Source: Neptunicella plasticusilytica
GTDB taxonomy: Bacteria; Pseudomonadota; Gammaproteobacteria; Enterobacterales; Alteromonadaceae
Assembly: GCF_047922965.1 (NCBI RefSeq)
Contig: NZ_CP150481.1
Span: forward strand, 4,392,700 to 4,456,699
DNA length: 64,000 bases
Reading direction: 5' to 3'
The notes under the pieces are model-generated. The model was not told the DNA's origin. It ran no database searches and was given only the letters and a program-made list of their open reading frames with translations. The first letter of the stretch is position 1. Every line of letters begins with the position of its first letter. Below are positions 53,187 to 61,356 of the stretch, piece after piece. The translations under genes were made by a program, and so were the position numbers.

Positions 53187-53978
53187 TTAACTGTTTGATA
53201 CAGCAGCGTTGGTTTGATTGCGGCGACGTAAAATTTCACCGGCCAGCGCCAAATAGGCTTTTGCTCCAGTGGACGATTTTTCATAATACATCGCTGGCGC
53301 ACCAAAACTGGGCGCTTCTGCCAATCGGACATTACGCGGTATCACGGTACGATAAACTTGCGCACCAAAATGACGTTTAAGTTGCTCGGATACATCATTG
53401 GCCAGTCTGTTGCGCGGATCGTACATGGTACGCAACACACCTTCAATTGTCAGATCAGGATTGACCACCGAAGCCAATTTTCGAATAGTATCCATCAGCG
53501 CAGTTAAACCTTCCAATGCATAATATTCGCATTGCATCGGCACCAGCACAGAATCGGCAGCTGCCATGGCATTTACGGTTAACTGACTCAGGGAAGGGGG
53601 GCAATCGATAAAAATATAGTCGTAATAATCTCGGACCGGTTGCAGTGCATTGCGTAAACGCAATTCACGGGCAAAAACTTCCATTAATTTTATTTCAGCT
53701 GCAGTAACATCACTGTTGGCGGCAATAAGATGATATTTGCCAGTCGTTTCCTTAACAATCACCTCTTCTACCGGTTTTTCTTCAATCAACAGTTCGTAAC
53801 AGGTAGATTCAACTTCAAACTTGTCCACGCCGCTGCCCATAGTGGCATTACCCTGCGGATCAAGATCTATCAACAATACTTTACGTCGGGTTGCTGCCAT
53901 AGATGCTGCAACATTGACGGCAGTCGTTGTTTTACCTACACCACCTTTTTGATTGGCAATTGCAATGACCTTTCCCAA
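53187..53978 (-). CDS. parA: chromosome-partitioning ATPase ParA
   Basis: A 263-residue Walker-type ATPase (Soj). The deviant Walker A is IANQKGGVGKTTTAVN, the Walker B DYIFIDCPPSLS. It forms ATP-dependent dimers on DNA that pull ParB-parS complexes. Origin-proximal with parB as in most bacteria with this system. It follows rsmG with a 29-base gap. Confidence 0.97.
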   Translation of the reverse strand: MGKVIAIANQKGGVGKTTTAVNVAASMAATRRKVLLIDLDPQGNATMGSGVDKFEVESTCYELLIEEKPVEEVIVKETTGKYHLIAANSDVTAAEIKLMEVFARELRLRNALQPVRDYYDYIFIDCPPSLSQLTVNAMAAADSVLVPMQCEYYALEGLTALMDTIRKLASVVNPDLTIEGVLRTMYDPRNRLANDVSEQLKRHFGAQVYRTVIPRNVRLAEAPSFGAPAMYYEKSSTGAKAYLALAGEILRRRNQTNAAVSNS

Positions 53979-54007
53979 AATAAATATCCAATGTTGTTTA
54001 GGGTTTA

Positions 54008-54652
54008 TTAATTTTTATTTTTGCTTATTTTGATCAAATGGCGATCAGCGTCAAGGCCCGGTATATCAAGCTTGATAGCTTGGACCAGGCTAAACCCTGG
54101 CGGTAATTCATTTAGTTCCAGCTCAGGATACAGGCCTTTGAGAGCCAAAAATTTCCCTTGTGAATCTACCAGATGCTGACACCAGTGCAACATATCTTTT
54201 AGTGAGGCAAATGCCCGGCTTATAACGCCATCAAATTCGATATCGCTCTGGTATTGCTCTACGCGGGATTGTACCGGCTGAATATTTTTCAGCCCTAATT
54301 CGTATCCTGCCTGTTTCATAAACCTGACGCGTTTACCCAAACTGTCGAGTAACACAAAGTGTTTATCCGGACACATAATAGCCAATGGTATGCCAGGTAA
54401 ACCCGGTCCGGTTCCTACGTCAATGTAAGATTGTTTATCCAGTTCAGGTGCAATAACAATCGAATCAATAATGTGCTTGCTCAACATATGGATTGGATCG
54501 CGAACAGAAGTCAGATTGTAGGCTTTATTCCACTTATCCATCAGTTGAACAAAACAAACCAGTTGCTCTAATTGCTGTTGGTTAACAGTTAAAGTGGATG
54601 ACTCAAGCCATTTTTGCAGGTGAGTAACTAGTACCGGATCGGGTTGCATCAT
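54008..54652 (-). CDS. rsmG: 16S rRNA (guanine527-N7)-methyltransferase
   Basis: A 214-residue SAM methyltransferase. The SAM-binding loop is YIDVGTGPGLPGIPLA. KWNKAYNLTSVRDP and SRAFASLKDMLHWC are family blocks. It methylates G527 of 16S rRNA (E. coli numbering). Its start overlaps the mnmG stop (TGATG), the usual gidA-gidB arrangement. Confidence 0.97.
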   Translation of the reverse strand: MMQPDPVLVTHLQKWLESSTLTVNQQQLEQLVCFVQLMDKWNKAYNLTSVRDPIHMLSKHIIDSIVIAPELDKQSYIDVGTGPGLPGIPLAIMCPDKHFVLLDSLGKRVRFMKQAGYELGLKNIQPVQSRVEQYQSDIEFDGVISRAFASLKDMLHWCQHLVDSQGKFLALKGLYPELELNELPPGFSLVQAIKLDIPGLDADRHLIKISKNKN

Positions 54653-56553
54653 CAGGCGGTTTTTCTCGCATCTTTACGCAACAACCCCTGTTTTTTAAGA
54701 TAAACCAGCAATAAGGAAATAGCAGCTGGTGTAATACCTGAGATACGTGATGCCTTGCCAATGGTTTCCGGTCTGGCGTCAGTCAACTTAGCCACCACTT
54801 CATTGGATAAGCCGGAAATTTTACTGTAATCAAAATCCATCGGTAACAGAGTGTTTTCATTACGTTGAGTACGGGCTATTTCTTCATACTGACGTTCAAT
54901 ATAACCGGCATATTTGGTCTGGATTTCCACTTGCTCTGCGGCTTGGGCATTATCCAACGCTGGACCCAATGACTCGATTTGCATCAGTTTTTGATACGTC
55001 ATCTCCGGTCTGCGCAGTAATTCTTCCAGAGAGTTTTCTTTAGTAATCGGATTTTTTAACAACGGATTTAATGCCTGGGCAGCGATATGTGCAGGCGAAA
55101 CCCAGGTGGATTTTAAGCGCTGCTTTTCCAATTCTATTGCTTCCAGTTTTTGATTGAAGGCTTGCCATCTCACGTCATTGACCAGACCCAGTTCCCGGCC
55201 TTTGGCAGTTAAACGGATATCGGCATTATCTTCGCGCAATAACAAGCGATATTCAGCACGGCTGGTAAACATCCGGTAGGGTTCTTTGGTTCCCATGGTA
55301 GATAAATCATCAATTAGTACACCCATATAGGCTTCGTCCCGGCGCGGTGTCCAGCTGTCTTTATCTTGAGCCTGCAAGGATGCATTCATTCCGGCAACAA
55401 GACCTTGTGCACCCGCTTCTTCATAGCCCGTAGTACCATTAATTTGACCAGCAAAAAATAGTCCCTGAATAAATTTGGTTTCCAGTGATTGTTTCAAATC
55501 TCTGGGATCGAAAAAGTCGTACTCAATGGCATAACCTGGGCGGATAATATGCGCATTTTCAAATCCTTTAATCGAACGAACTAAAGCCACTTGCACATCA
55601 AAAGGTAAGCTGGTTGAAATACCATTTGGATAGACTTCAATGCTGTTCAGCCCTTCGGGCTCAACAAAAATCTGATGAGAAATTTTATCCGCAAAACGAT
55701 TAATTTTATCCTCAATAGAAGGGCAATATCTTGGCCCTATTCCTTCTATCACCCCGGTATACATGGGCGATCTATCTAACCCACTGCGAATTATATCGTG
55801 GGTTTTCTCATTGGTATGGGTGATATAGCAGGAAATTTGACGAGGATGATGCTCTTCTTTTCCCATAAACGAAAATACCGGAACTGGATTATCACCCGCT
55901 TGTTCTTGCATCACCGAAAAGTCCAGTGAACGGGCATCTAATCGTGCAGGGGTACCGGTTTTTAATCTATCTGTTCTAAAAGGCAACGCCCTTAATCGTT
56001 GAGCTAATGCGTTTGAAGGAGGATCACCAGCACGCCCACCTTGATAATTATCCAAACCAATATGAATCACACCACCTAAAAACGTGCCCACGGTAAGTAC
56101 CACAGTTTTAGCTTTAAATTTTAATCCCATCTGAGTCACTACACCCGTGACACGATCATTTTCAACAATAAGATCATCACAAGATTGCTGGAATAAAGTC
56201 AGATTGGGCTGATTTTCCAGTACCTGACGAACAAAACTCTTATACAGGGCGCGATCTGCCTGAGCACGAGTTGCTCTTACGGCGGGGCCTTTGCTGGAAT
56301 TTAGAGTACGAAACTGAATGCCAGCATGATCAATTGCGGTGGCCATTACACCACCCAGCGCATCAATTTCTTTAACCAGATGGCCTTTGCCAATGCCGCC
56401 AATAGCAGGATTACAGGACATTTGTCCCAAGGTTTCAATATTGTGGGTAAGCAGCAGTGTATCGGATCCCATTCTGGCTGCGGCTAACGCAGCTTCAGTA
56501 CCGGCATGACCACCACCAATAACAATGACATCAAATTGTTGTTCGTAAAGCAT
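54652..56553 (-). CDS. mnmG: tRNA uridine-34 carboxymethylaminomethyl modification enzyme MnmG
   Basis: A 633-residue FAD protein that with MnmE makes cmnm5U at the tRNA wobble position. The dinucleotide-binding motif is DVIVIGGGHAGTEAA. The conserved CNPAIGGIGKGHL (with the catalytic Cys) and GQINGTTGYEEAGAQGL follow. ATG 56553 with AGAGG is chosen over a longer frame and gives the canonical N-terminus. First gene to the left of oriC, transcribed away from it, as in E. coli. Confidence 0.97.
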   Translation of the reverse strand: MLYEQQFDVIVIGGGHAGTEAALAAARMGSDTLLLTHNIETLGQMSCNPAIGGIGKGHLVKEIDALGGVMATAIDHAGIQFRTLNSSKGPAVRATRAQADRALYKSFVRQVLENQPNLTLFQQSCDDLIVENDRVTGVVTQMGLKFKAKTVVLTVGTFLGGVIHIGLDNYQGGRAGDPPSNALAQRLRALPFRTDRLKTGTPARLDARSLDFSVMQEQAGDNPVPVFSFMGKEEHHPRQISCYITHTNEKTHDIIRSGLDRSPMYTGVIEGIGPRYCPSIEDKINRFADKISHQIFVEPEGLNSIEVYPNGISTSLPFDVQVALVRSIKGFENAHIIRPGYAIEYDFFDPRDLKQSLETKFIQGLFFAGQINGTTGYEEAGAQGLVAGMNASLQAQDKDSWTPRRDEAYMGVLIDDLSTMGTKEPYRMFTSRAEYRLLLREDNADIRLTAKGRELGLVNDVRWQAFNQKLEAIELEKQRLKSTWVSPAHIAAQALNPLLKNPITKENSLEELLRRPEMTYQKLMQIESLGPALDNAQAAEQVEIQTKYAGYIERQYEEIARTQRNENTLLPMDFDYSKISGLSNEVVAKLTDARPETIGKASRISGITPAAISLLLVYLKKQGLLRKDARKTA

Positions 56554-56639
56554 ACTTACCTCTGTATTCAACCCGCTTAAATCGGGGGCGCATATTCTAT
56601 AGATTTTATTGGCTTATTGAAACGATTAAAATTCAACCA

Positions 56640-57070
56640 ATTCCGTTTTTGTGCTGTTTAATTAAATTAAGATCTATATAGATCTTTTACTTACTGTTAT
56701 TACTATTAAGCAAGCCAATATCATGTATAAGTCAATTTAATTTTTTTAAAACAGTTACTTATATCAATTTTAAGTTGTTGGTATTGATCAAATAACAGGC
56801 GTAAATCATGGGGATAACTTGTTGTTTTATCCACAGGTGAATATTTATATAATTTTATAAAGTGGATAATAATACATAATAAAGATGTTATTCACTAAGT
56901 TATGCACATTTATTTAATTCCAGTGATCTAACTGTGTGTAATTTGTGATCAGTTAAATTTTTAAATTTGACTTATTGTATTTAAGTATTTGTTTTATATT
57001 GATATTTATTGTTGCTGACAGATTTGTTACGGCTATCCACAGCTTGGATTTATACACATATCGCGTAAAA
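56640..57070. other. oriC: chromosomal replication origin oriC
   Basis: A very AT-rich intergenic region between mnmG and the mioC-dnaT-dnaC operon, the place of oriC in E. coli and Shewanella. A perfect DnaA box TTATCCACA lies at 56827-56835. Boxes fitting TTATNCACA are at 56900-56908 and 57050-57058. One-mismatch boxes are at 56809-56817 (minus), 56861-56869 (minus) and 57033-57041. Five GATC sites fall within 56671-56950, about five times chance. The stretch 56650-56780 is almost free of G and C and would serve as the unwinding element. Exact limits are approximate. Confidence 0.88.
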
Positions 57071-57268
57071 TATTTTTGGACTAAAGAGAACAATGCTTAG
57101 CCCTGATAACCTGTTTAAAACGACCAGTTTTTATCCAGCCGCAATAACATTTGTAAGTTGTAGACGATTTTATAGATGTATATAGCCGTTTATATGGCTA
57201 GGCGTTAAGTAAAGGACTTACCCAATAGAAGTGGACATCTCTTATAGTTATTAGATAAGAGGAGGTTT

Positions 57269-57460
57269 ATGGAACGTAAAAGAGAGCTCAACCCTATACA
57301 GAAAAATTCTGCAAAGAAGCCGTGCGGAATTGCCTGGCAACTCCAATGGCTCAGTGGCTTTTGAGCTGGCAATATCCGCCCAGCAGATCTATAACTGGCG
57401 CAGACAGTTTACCCGCCTGACCGATACGTAGTTCAGCAAGATTAAAGGCGTGCAGATGTT
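57269..57460 (+). pseudogene. decayed IS3-type OrfA transposase fragment
   Basis: After a strong AGGAGG site, an ATG opens a frame that stops after 31 residues. Reading across two frameshifts recovers an OrfA-like helix-turn-helix: MERKRELNP in frame one, YTEKFCKEAVRN in the next, then GSVAFELAISAQQIYNWRRQ in the third. That is followed by FTRLTDT, a TAG that replaces a sense codon, and FSKIKGVQMLEGE. This is the N-terminal part of an IS3-family OrfA. No OrfB and no clear terminal repeats are left. A nearby inverted repeat around TCTTATAGTTATTAGATAAGA-like sequence (57238-57260) may be an old end. Confidence 0.6.
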
Positions 57461-57492
57461 GGAGGGGGAAGTAACATGGCTTTGCTGCTACG

Positions 57493-58308
57493 TTACCTGA
57501 CCTGATTAGGATGATATGCGTTGGAGTAATCTGTTTCTTCGTTTTCAAGGCTTAGCGCCTTGCGTCTGCTCGGCCCGGAAAATTGTACTCGATAAGTATC
57601 GTATTCCTTGATCGATTCAAAGCAATAGTGACCCAGTGCGTTTTCCAGCTCGGACAGATTATGGTTGGTAATAAGTATACAGTTTTTGTTATTGACCAGT
57701 CGCTGACGTAATAGGTTGCCTAGCCAACTCTGGGTATTTTTCTTTAATATTGTTTCATTGACACACACTTCATCAAGGATGAGCAGGTCTACATTGAGCA
57801 GTTCCTGATTGACTTCACGAAATTTCTCGCCAATGTTGTCCTGGGCATTGTAGTCGAAGGACGAAAAACGCATTTCCAGTAAGGTCGACAGTTGCCGGTA
57901 TAATACCGAAATTTCGTATTGATCGATCAGTTCATGGGCAATAGCGCCGGCAATATGAGATTTTCCACGGCCATAATCACCATAAAATATCATCATATGT
58001 GAACCGCTTTGTCGCCAGTCTACATCGTCGTGGGCGGCAATAAAGGACTTGGCAATACTAATGGCTTCGATCACGTCTTCGCTGTCTTCAATCAGATTAT
58101 CAAAAGTCCACTTTGGATTGAGATCAGAACGGCCATGGATATTGTGGATACGTTCTTTTTTAGCCTGTTGCTGTATTTTTTTTATATCATTATTGGCTTG
58201 TTGCTGATAAACCGAACGGAGACTCTGATAATCCACTGGCTGGTCATCGACAGGTTTTCTGCCTAGTGTTTTAGCTAATTGATCAATTTTATTTTTGATG
58301 CTTTGCAC
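57493..58308 (-). CDS. dnaC: DnaC-like helicase loader ATPase
   Basis: A 271-residue AAA+ protein related to DnaC/IstB. The Walker A is YGDYGRGKSH, the Walker B DLLILDEV, and sensor-type residues follow in ILITNHNLSELENAL. DnaC loads DnaB helicase at the origin and at restart. The start is GTG 58308 because GGAG sits eight bases upstream; the longer frame would run 59 bases into dnaT. It overlaps dnaT by 20 bases. Third gene of the mioC-dnaT-dnaC unit and nearest to oriC. The DnaC role is inferred from family and context; a prophage origin is not suggested by neighbours. Confidence 0.8.
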   Translation of the reverse strand: MQSIKNKIDQLAKTLGRKPVDDQPVDYQSLRSVYQQQANNDIKKIQQQAKKERIHNIHGRSDLNPKWTFDNLIEDSEDVIEAISIAKSFIAAHDDVDWRQSGSHMMIFYGDYGRGKSHIAGAIAHELIDQYEISVLYRQLSTLLEMRFSSFDYNAQDNIGEKFREVNQELLNVDLLILDEVCVNETILKKNTQSWLGNLLRQRLVNNKNCILITNHNLSELENALGHYCFESIKEYDTYRVQFSGPSRRKALSLENEETDYSNAYHPNQVR

Positions 58309-58942
58309 TGTATTTCTCCACCAATCTTTTGGCGTTATCATCGGCATTGACTGCCGCTTTACTGTTGACTAGCTGATTTCCCACGCGTTTTTGTGGTTTA
58401 TTACCGTAGGCCAGACGTTTCTTTTTCAAATGTTGAACAAATTTCTGGGTCCATTGAAATAAGGTGAAATTAGATTCTGGGCGGGTAAGCCAATACGCAA
58501 TAAACTCACCTAATTCATCGTCACTATAGGCTTTTTCAATGATGCCGACCAGACTCGCCAGCTGATTAAACAACATGCTATTAGGTTGCCAGTCGGCCCG
58601 CATGGATTGCCACTGCATATGTAAATTCTGGTAGTCATTGTTTTGGGTCGCAATTAAAGGCAATAACAGTTGTTTACCGTTGAGGCTGTGATTCTCCTGT
58701 TGCTGTTCGGTGTAATTAACCAGCCCGATATCAACCAGCTCCTTGATTAAGGCATTGATCTGCCTGCCTAGACTGATAATTTCAGTTTTACCGTTAAGCA
58801 AATCTTTCAACTGGTTGTAATTTAATGGTGAAGTAGTGCCACTTTTTTCATCTACATTAATGCGCAAAGCCATAAAATATAAAACGCGGGCTTCGTTACT
58901 GACAGGTTGTTTTAATGCATTGAGTTCAGATTGGTTTAGCAT
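58289..58942 (-). CDS. dnaT: DnaT-like primosomal protein
   Basis: A 217-residue protein. The N-terminal part is a winged-helix-like domain (ARVLYFMALRINVDEKSGTTS through GRQINALIKELVDIGLV). The C-terminal part has the DnaT DNA-binding pattern (WQSMRADWQPN and FTLFQWTQKFVQHLKKKR). DnaT acts with PriA/PriB to pass single-stranded DNA to DnaC-DnaB. The start overlaps the mioC stop by seven bases. Similarity to E. coli DnaT is modest; pairing with dnaC supports it. Confidence 0.75.
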   Translation of the reverse strand: MLNQSELNALKQPVSNEARVLYFMALRINVDEKSGTTSPLNYNQLKDLLNGKTEIISLGRQINALIKELVDIGLVNYTEQQQENHSLNGKQLLLPLIATQNNDYQNLHMQWQSMRADWQPNSMLFNQLASLVGIIEKAYSDDELGEFIAYWLTRPESNFTLFQWTQKFVQHLKKKRLAYGNKPQKRVGNQLVNSKAAVNADDNAKRLVEKYSAKHQK

Positions 58943-59397
58943 AATGGTTTGATATATTGTTTAAATTGCGGCTGTTCAAATAAATTTTCTAACCAGGTTT
59001 CAGCCTCGTCTTCAGGAATAGGGTGATGAAGTACGTCAATATATAACGGTTCACTTAGCGAGTTTGCCTTGGCTGATTGCATCAATTGATGCATTTGTTT
59101 ACCTCCCTCACAAAACGTATCGTAACTACTATCACCCAGACCAATAATTATATAGTTAACCCGTGGCAACTGCTGTTGTTTTAGTTGTTCGGCAAAGGGT
59201 TGAATATTATCGGGCAAATCTCCCGCTCCATGAGTAGAAGTACAGATACACCACAAATTATCCTGATCCAGTTGTTGCATATCCGGTGTCAGATAAATTT
59301 CGCTGTGGATACCCAAAGTTTCCAGCTTGGCAGCCAACGCATCAGCAACATATTCACTGGCCCCTAGCATAGAGCCGACAATAATCTCTACTCGCAT
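58936..59397 (-). CDS. mioC: flavodoxin-like protein MioC
   Basis: A 153-residue flavodoxin. The FMN phosphate loop is STHGAGDLPDN and the second FMN loop is GLGDSSYDTFCEGG. MioC binds FMN and in E. coli supports biotin synthase; its gene lies beside oriC there as well. ATG 59397 is chosen; the longer frame extends into mnmE. It starts two bases after mnmE and leads into dnaT and dnaC. Confidence 0.9.
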   Translation of the reverse strand: MRVEIIVGSMLGASEYVADALAAKLETLGIHSEIYLTPDMQQLDQDNLWCICTSTHGAGDLPDNIQPFAEQLKQQQLPRVNYIIIGLGDSSYDTFCEGGKQMHQLMQSAKANSLSEPLYIDVLHHPIPEDEAETWLENLFEQPQFKQYIKPLC

Positions 59398-59398
59398 A

Positions 59399-60763
59399 TT
59401 ATTTCCCGATACAGAATGAACTGAAAATCCGTCCCAGCAAGTCATCGGAACTGAATTCACCGGTAATTTCATTGAGATGTTGTTGCGTCAGACGTAACTC
59501 TTCAGCCAACAGTTCGCCAGCCAGATGAAGTTCTAATTGTTGCTGGCCCGTTTGAAGATGTTCAGCCGCTTTATCTAGCGCATCCAGGTGTCGTCGCCGT
59601 GCAATAAACTGGCCTTCAGTTTTGGCCTCAAAGCCCATGCAATCTTTTAAGTGTTGCGCTAGCAAATCAATACCTTGTTTATTACTGGCAGATAAATGAA
59701 TAAGGGGATAATCATTGATAATTGTCTGACCTATAGCTTCTCCGGATAAATCCGCTTTATTGCGGATAACTGTCATTTTCATATTATCGGGTAAGCGATC
59801 GACAAAATCCGGCCAGATATCATGAGGATCGGTTGCACTGGTTTCGGTACTGTCGAGCATAAACAGTACCCGGTCAGCTTGGTGTATTTCTTGCCAGGCG
59901 CGCTCAATACCTATCTGCTCGACTTTATCCTGACTGTCGCGCAATCCGGCGGTATCAATAATATGCAGTGGCATACCATCGATATGAATATGTTCTTTTA
60001 AAACATCTCGGGTGGTACCTGCAATGTCAGTAACGATAGCTGCATCTCGTCCGGCCAACGCGTTGAGCAAGCTGGATTTTCCCGCATTGGGTCGGCCAGC
60101 AATCACCACCCGCATGCCTTCACGTAAAATACTGCCTTGTTTGGCTTGTTGCTGAACTTGCTGCAGTTTGGTGATGATTTGCTGAAGATCGTTAAGCACC
60201 TTGCCATCGCTAAGAAAGTCAATTTCTTCATCCGGAAAATCAATTGCGGCTTCAACATACATACGCAAGTGGATGGTCATTTCGACAAGCTGGTTTATAT
60301 GTTGGGAAAATTCTCCCTGCAATGAGCGCAGAGCGCTTCGTGCGGCCTGTTCTGAACTGGCATCGATGAGATCAGCAATGGCTTCGGCCTGGGCCAGGTC
60401 CAACTTATCGTTTAAAAAAGCTCGTTCACTGAATTCGCCTGGCCGTGCTAAACGGATTTTGTGGTCTTGCAAAATGGTTTTGATCAGCATATCCAGCACT
60501 ATCTGGCCGCCATGACCTTGTAATTCCAGTACGTCTTCGCCGGTAAAGGAATGGGGTCCCTTGAAAAATAATGCTATGCCTTGATCCAGGGTTGTATTGT
60601 CAGCGTCAATAAAGGGTAAATATTCTGCCTTACGTGGCTTGGGTATTTTGCCCAGTATTCTGTTTGCCACTGAGGCTGCGAGGTGACCTGAAACTCGAAT
60701 TATCCCAACTCCACCTCTGCCAGGTGCGGTTGCCTGGGCGATTATAGTCTGATCGTTTTGCAT
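59399..60763 (-). CDS. mnmE: tRNA modification GTPase MnmE
   Basis: A 454-residue GTPase that with MnmG modifies wobble uridine. The N-terminal tetrahydrofolate-binding domain has IAQATAPGRGGVGIIRVSG. The G domain has GRPNAGKSSLLNAL, DTAGLRD and NKAD. The C-terminal CIGK motif with the essential Cys is intact. Its ATG directly follows the yajQ stop with no gap. Confidence 0.98.
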   Translation of the reverse strand: MQNDQTIIAQATAPGRGGVGIIRVSGHLAASVANRILGKIPKPRKAEYLPFIDADNTTLDQGIALFFKGPHSFTGEDVLELQGHGGQIVLDMLIKTILQDHKIRLARPGEFSERAFLNDKLDLAQAEAIADLIDASSEQAARSALRSLQGEFSQHINQLVEMTIHLRMYVEAAIDFPDEEIDFLSDGKVLNDLQQIITKLQQVQQQAKQGSILREGMRVVIAGRPNAGKSSLLNALAGRDAAIVTDIAGTTRDVLKEHIHIDGMPLHIIDTAGLRDSQDKVEQIGIERAWQEIHQADRVLFMLDSTETSATDPHDIWPDFVDRLPDNMKMTVIRNKADLSGEAIGQTIINDYPLIHLSASNKQGIDLLAQHLKDCMGFEAKTEGQFIARRRHLDALDKAAEHLQTGQQQLELHLAGELLAEELRLTQQHLNEITGEFSSDDLLGRIFSSFCIGK

Positions 60764-61246
60764 CTAGTCGCGGAAATTATTGAATTGGAAAGGTTGACCT
60801 AATTCGGCTTGTCTAATCAACGCCATGGCTTGTTGCAGGTCATCGCGTTTTTTACCAGTGACCCTCACCTGTTCACCCTGTATCGAAGCCTGGACTTTCA
60901 GCTTGGCTTCTTTGATTTTGGTGATGATTTTTTTGGCCATGGGCTGATCAATTCCTTGCTTGAATACAATGTTTTGCTTAAAGGACTTGCCGGTTCTCGT
61001 TACTTCCTGTGACTCCAGACTATTGGCATCGATATTTCTCTTTGCACATTTGCTGCGCAATATATCTTTCATTTGTTGTAGTTGAAAATCGCTTTCGGTG
61101 GTCATGGTGACGACGCCGTCTTTTAGCTCAAAACTGGCATCAGCGCCGCGAAAGTCAAAACGGGTTTCCAGCTCTCGACTGGCGTTATCCACCGCATTTT
61201 TGACTTCAACCAAGTCAATTTCCGATACGATATCAAATGAAGGCAT
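60764..61246 (-). CDS. yajQ: YajQ family nucleotide-binding protein
   Basis: A 160-residue protein with two ferredoxin-like halves. PSFDIVSEIDLVEVKNAVDNA is the canonical start and VTGKKRDDLQQAMALIR the end of the second repeat. YajQ proteins bind nucleotides, and some bind cyclic di-GMP. ATG 61246 is preferred over a longer frame. It is placed between yidC (after a terminator) and mnmE, which is unlike E. coli. Confidence 0.93.
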   Translation of the reverse strand: MPSFDIVSEIDLVEVKNAVDNASRELETRFDFRGADASFELKDGVVTMTTESDFQLQQMKDILRSKCAKRNIDANSLESQEVTRTGKSFKQNIVFKQGIDQPMAKKIITKIKEAKLKVQASIQGEQVRVTGKKRDDLQQAMALIRQAELGQPFQFNNFRD

Positions 61247-61310
61247 AACATACTCCAATGGTTATTTTGGGTGATTATAATCGATTCAGATCATATACCA
61301 GTAAATAAAA

Positions 61311-61336
61311 TAAAAAAGCCCACCGAAAGGTGGGCT
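61311..61336 (-). terminator. intrinsic terminator downstream of yidC
   Basis: An 8-bp stem (agcccacc with ggtgggct) around GAAA with a T-run on the minus strand lies 21 bases past the yidC stop. It separates the rpmH-yidC unit from yajQ-mnmE. Confidence 0.9.
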
Positions 61337-61356
61337 CAATGACTAAAATAGATGTT

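Noticed and set aside
52200..57500. parS site near parAB and the origin
   Set aside because: No sequence close to TGTTTCACGTGAAACA was seen by eye. A computed scan with up to two mismatches over the genome would be needed.
57493..58942. DnaC/DnaT-like genes as a prophage replication module
   Set aside because: They are embedded between mioC and oriC in a core gene order with no integrase, repressor or structural genes nearby.
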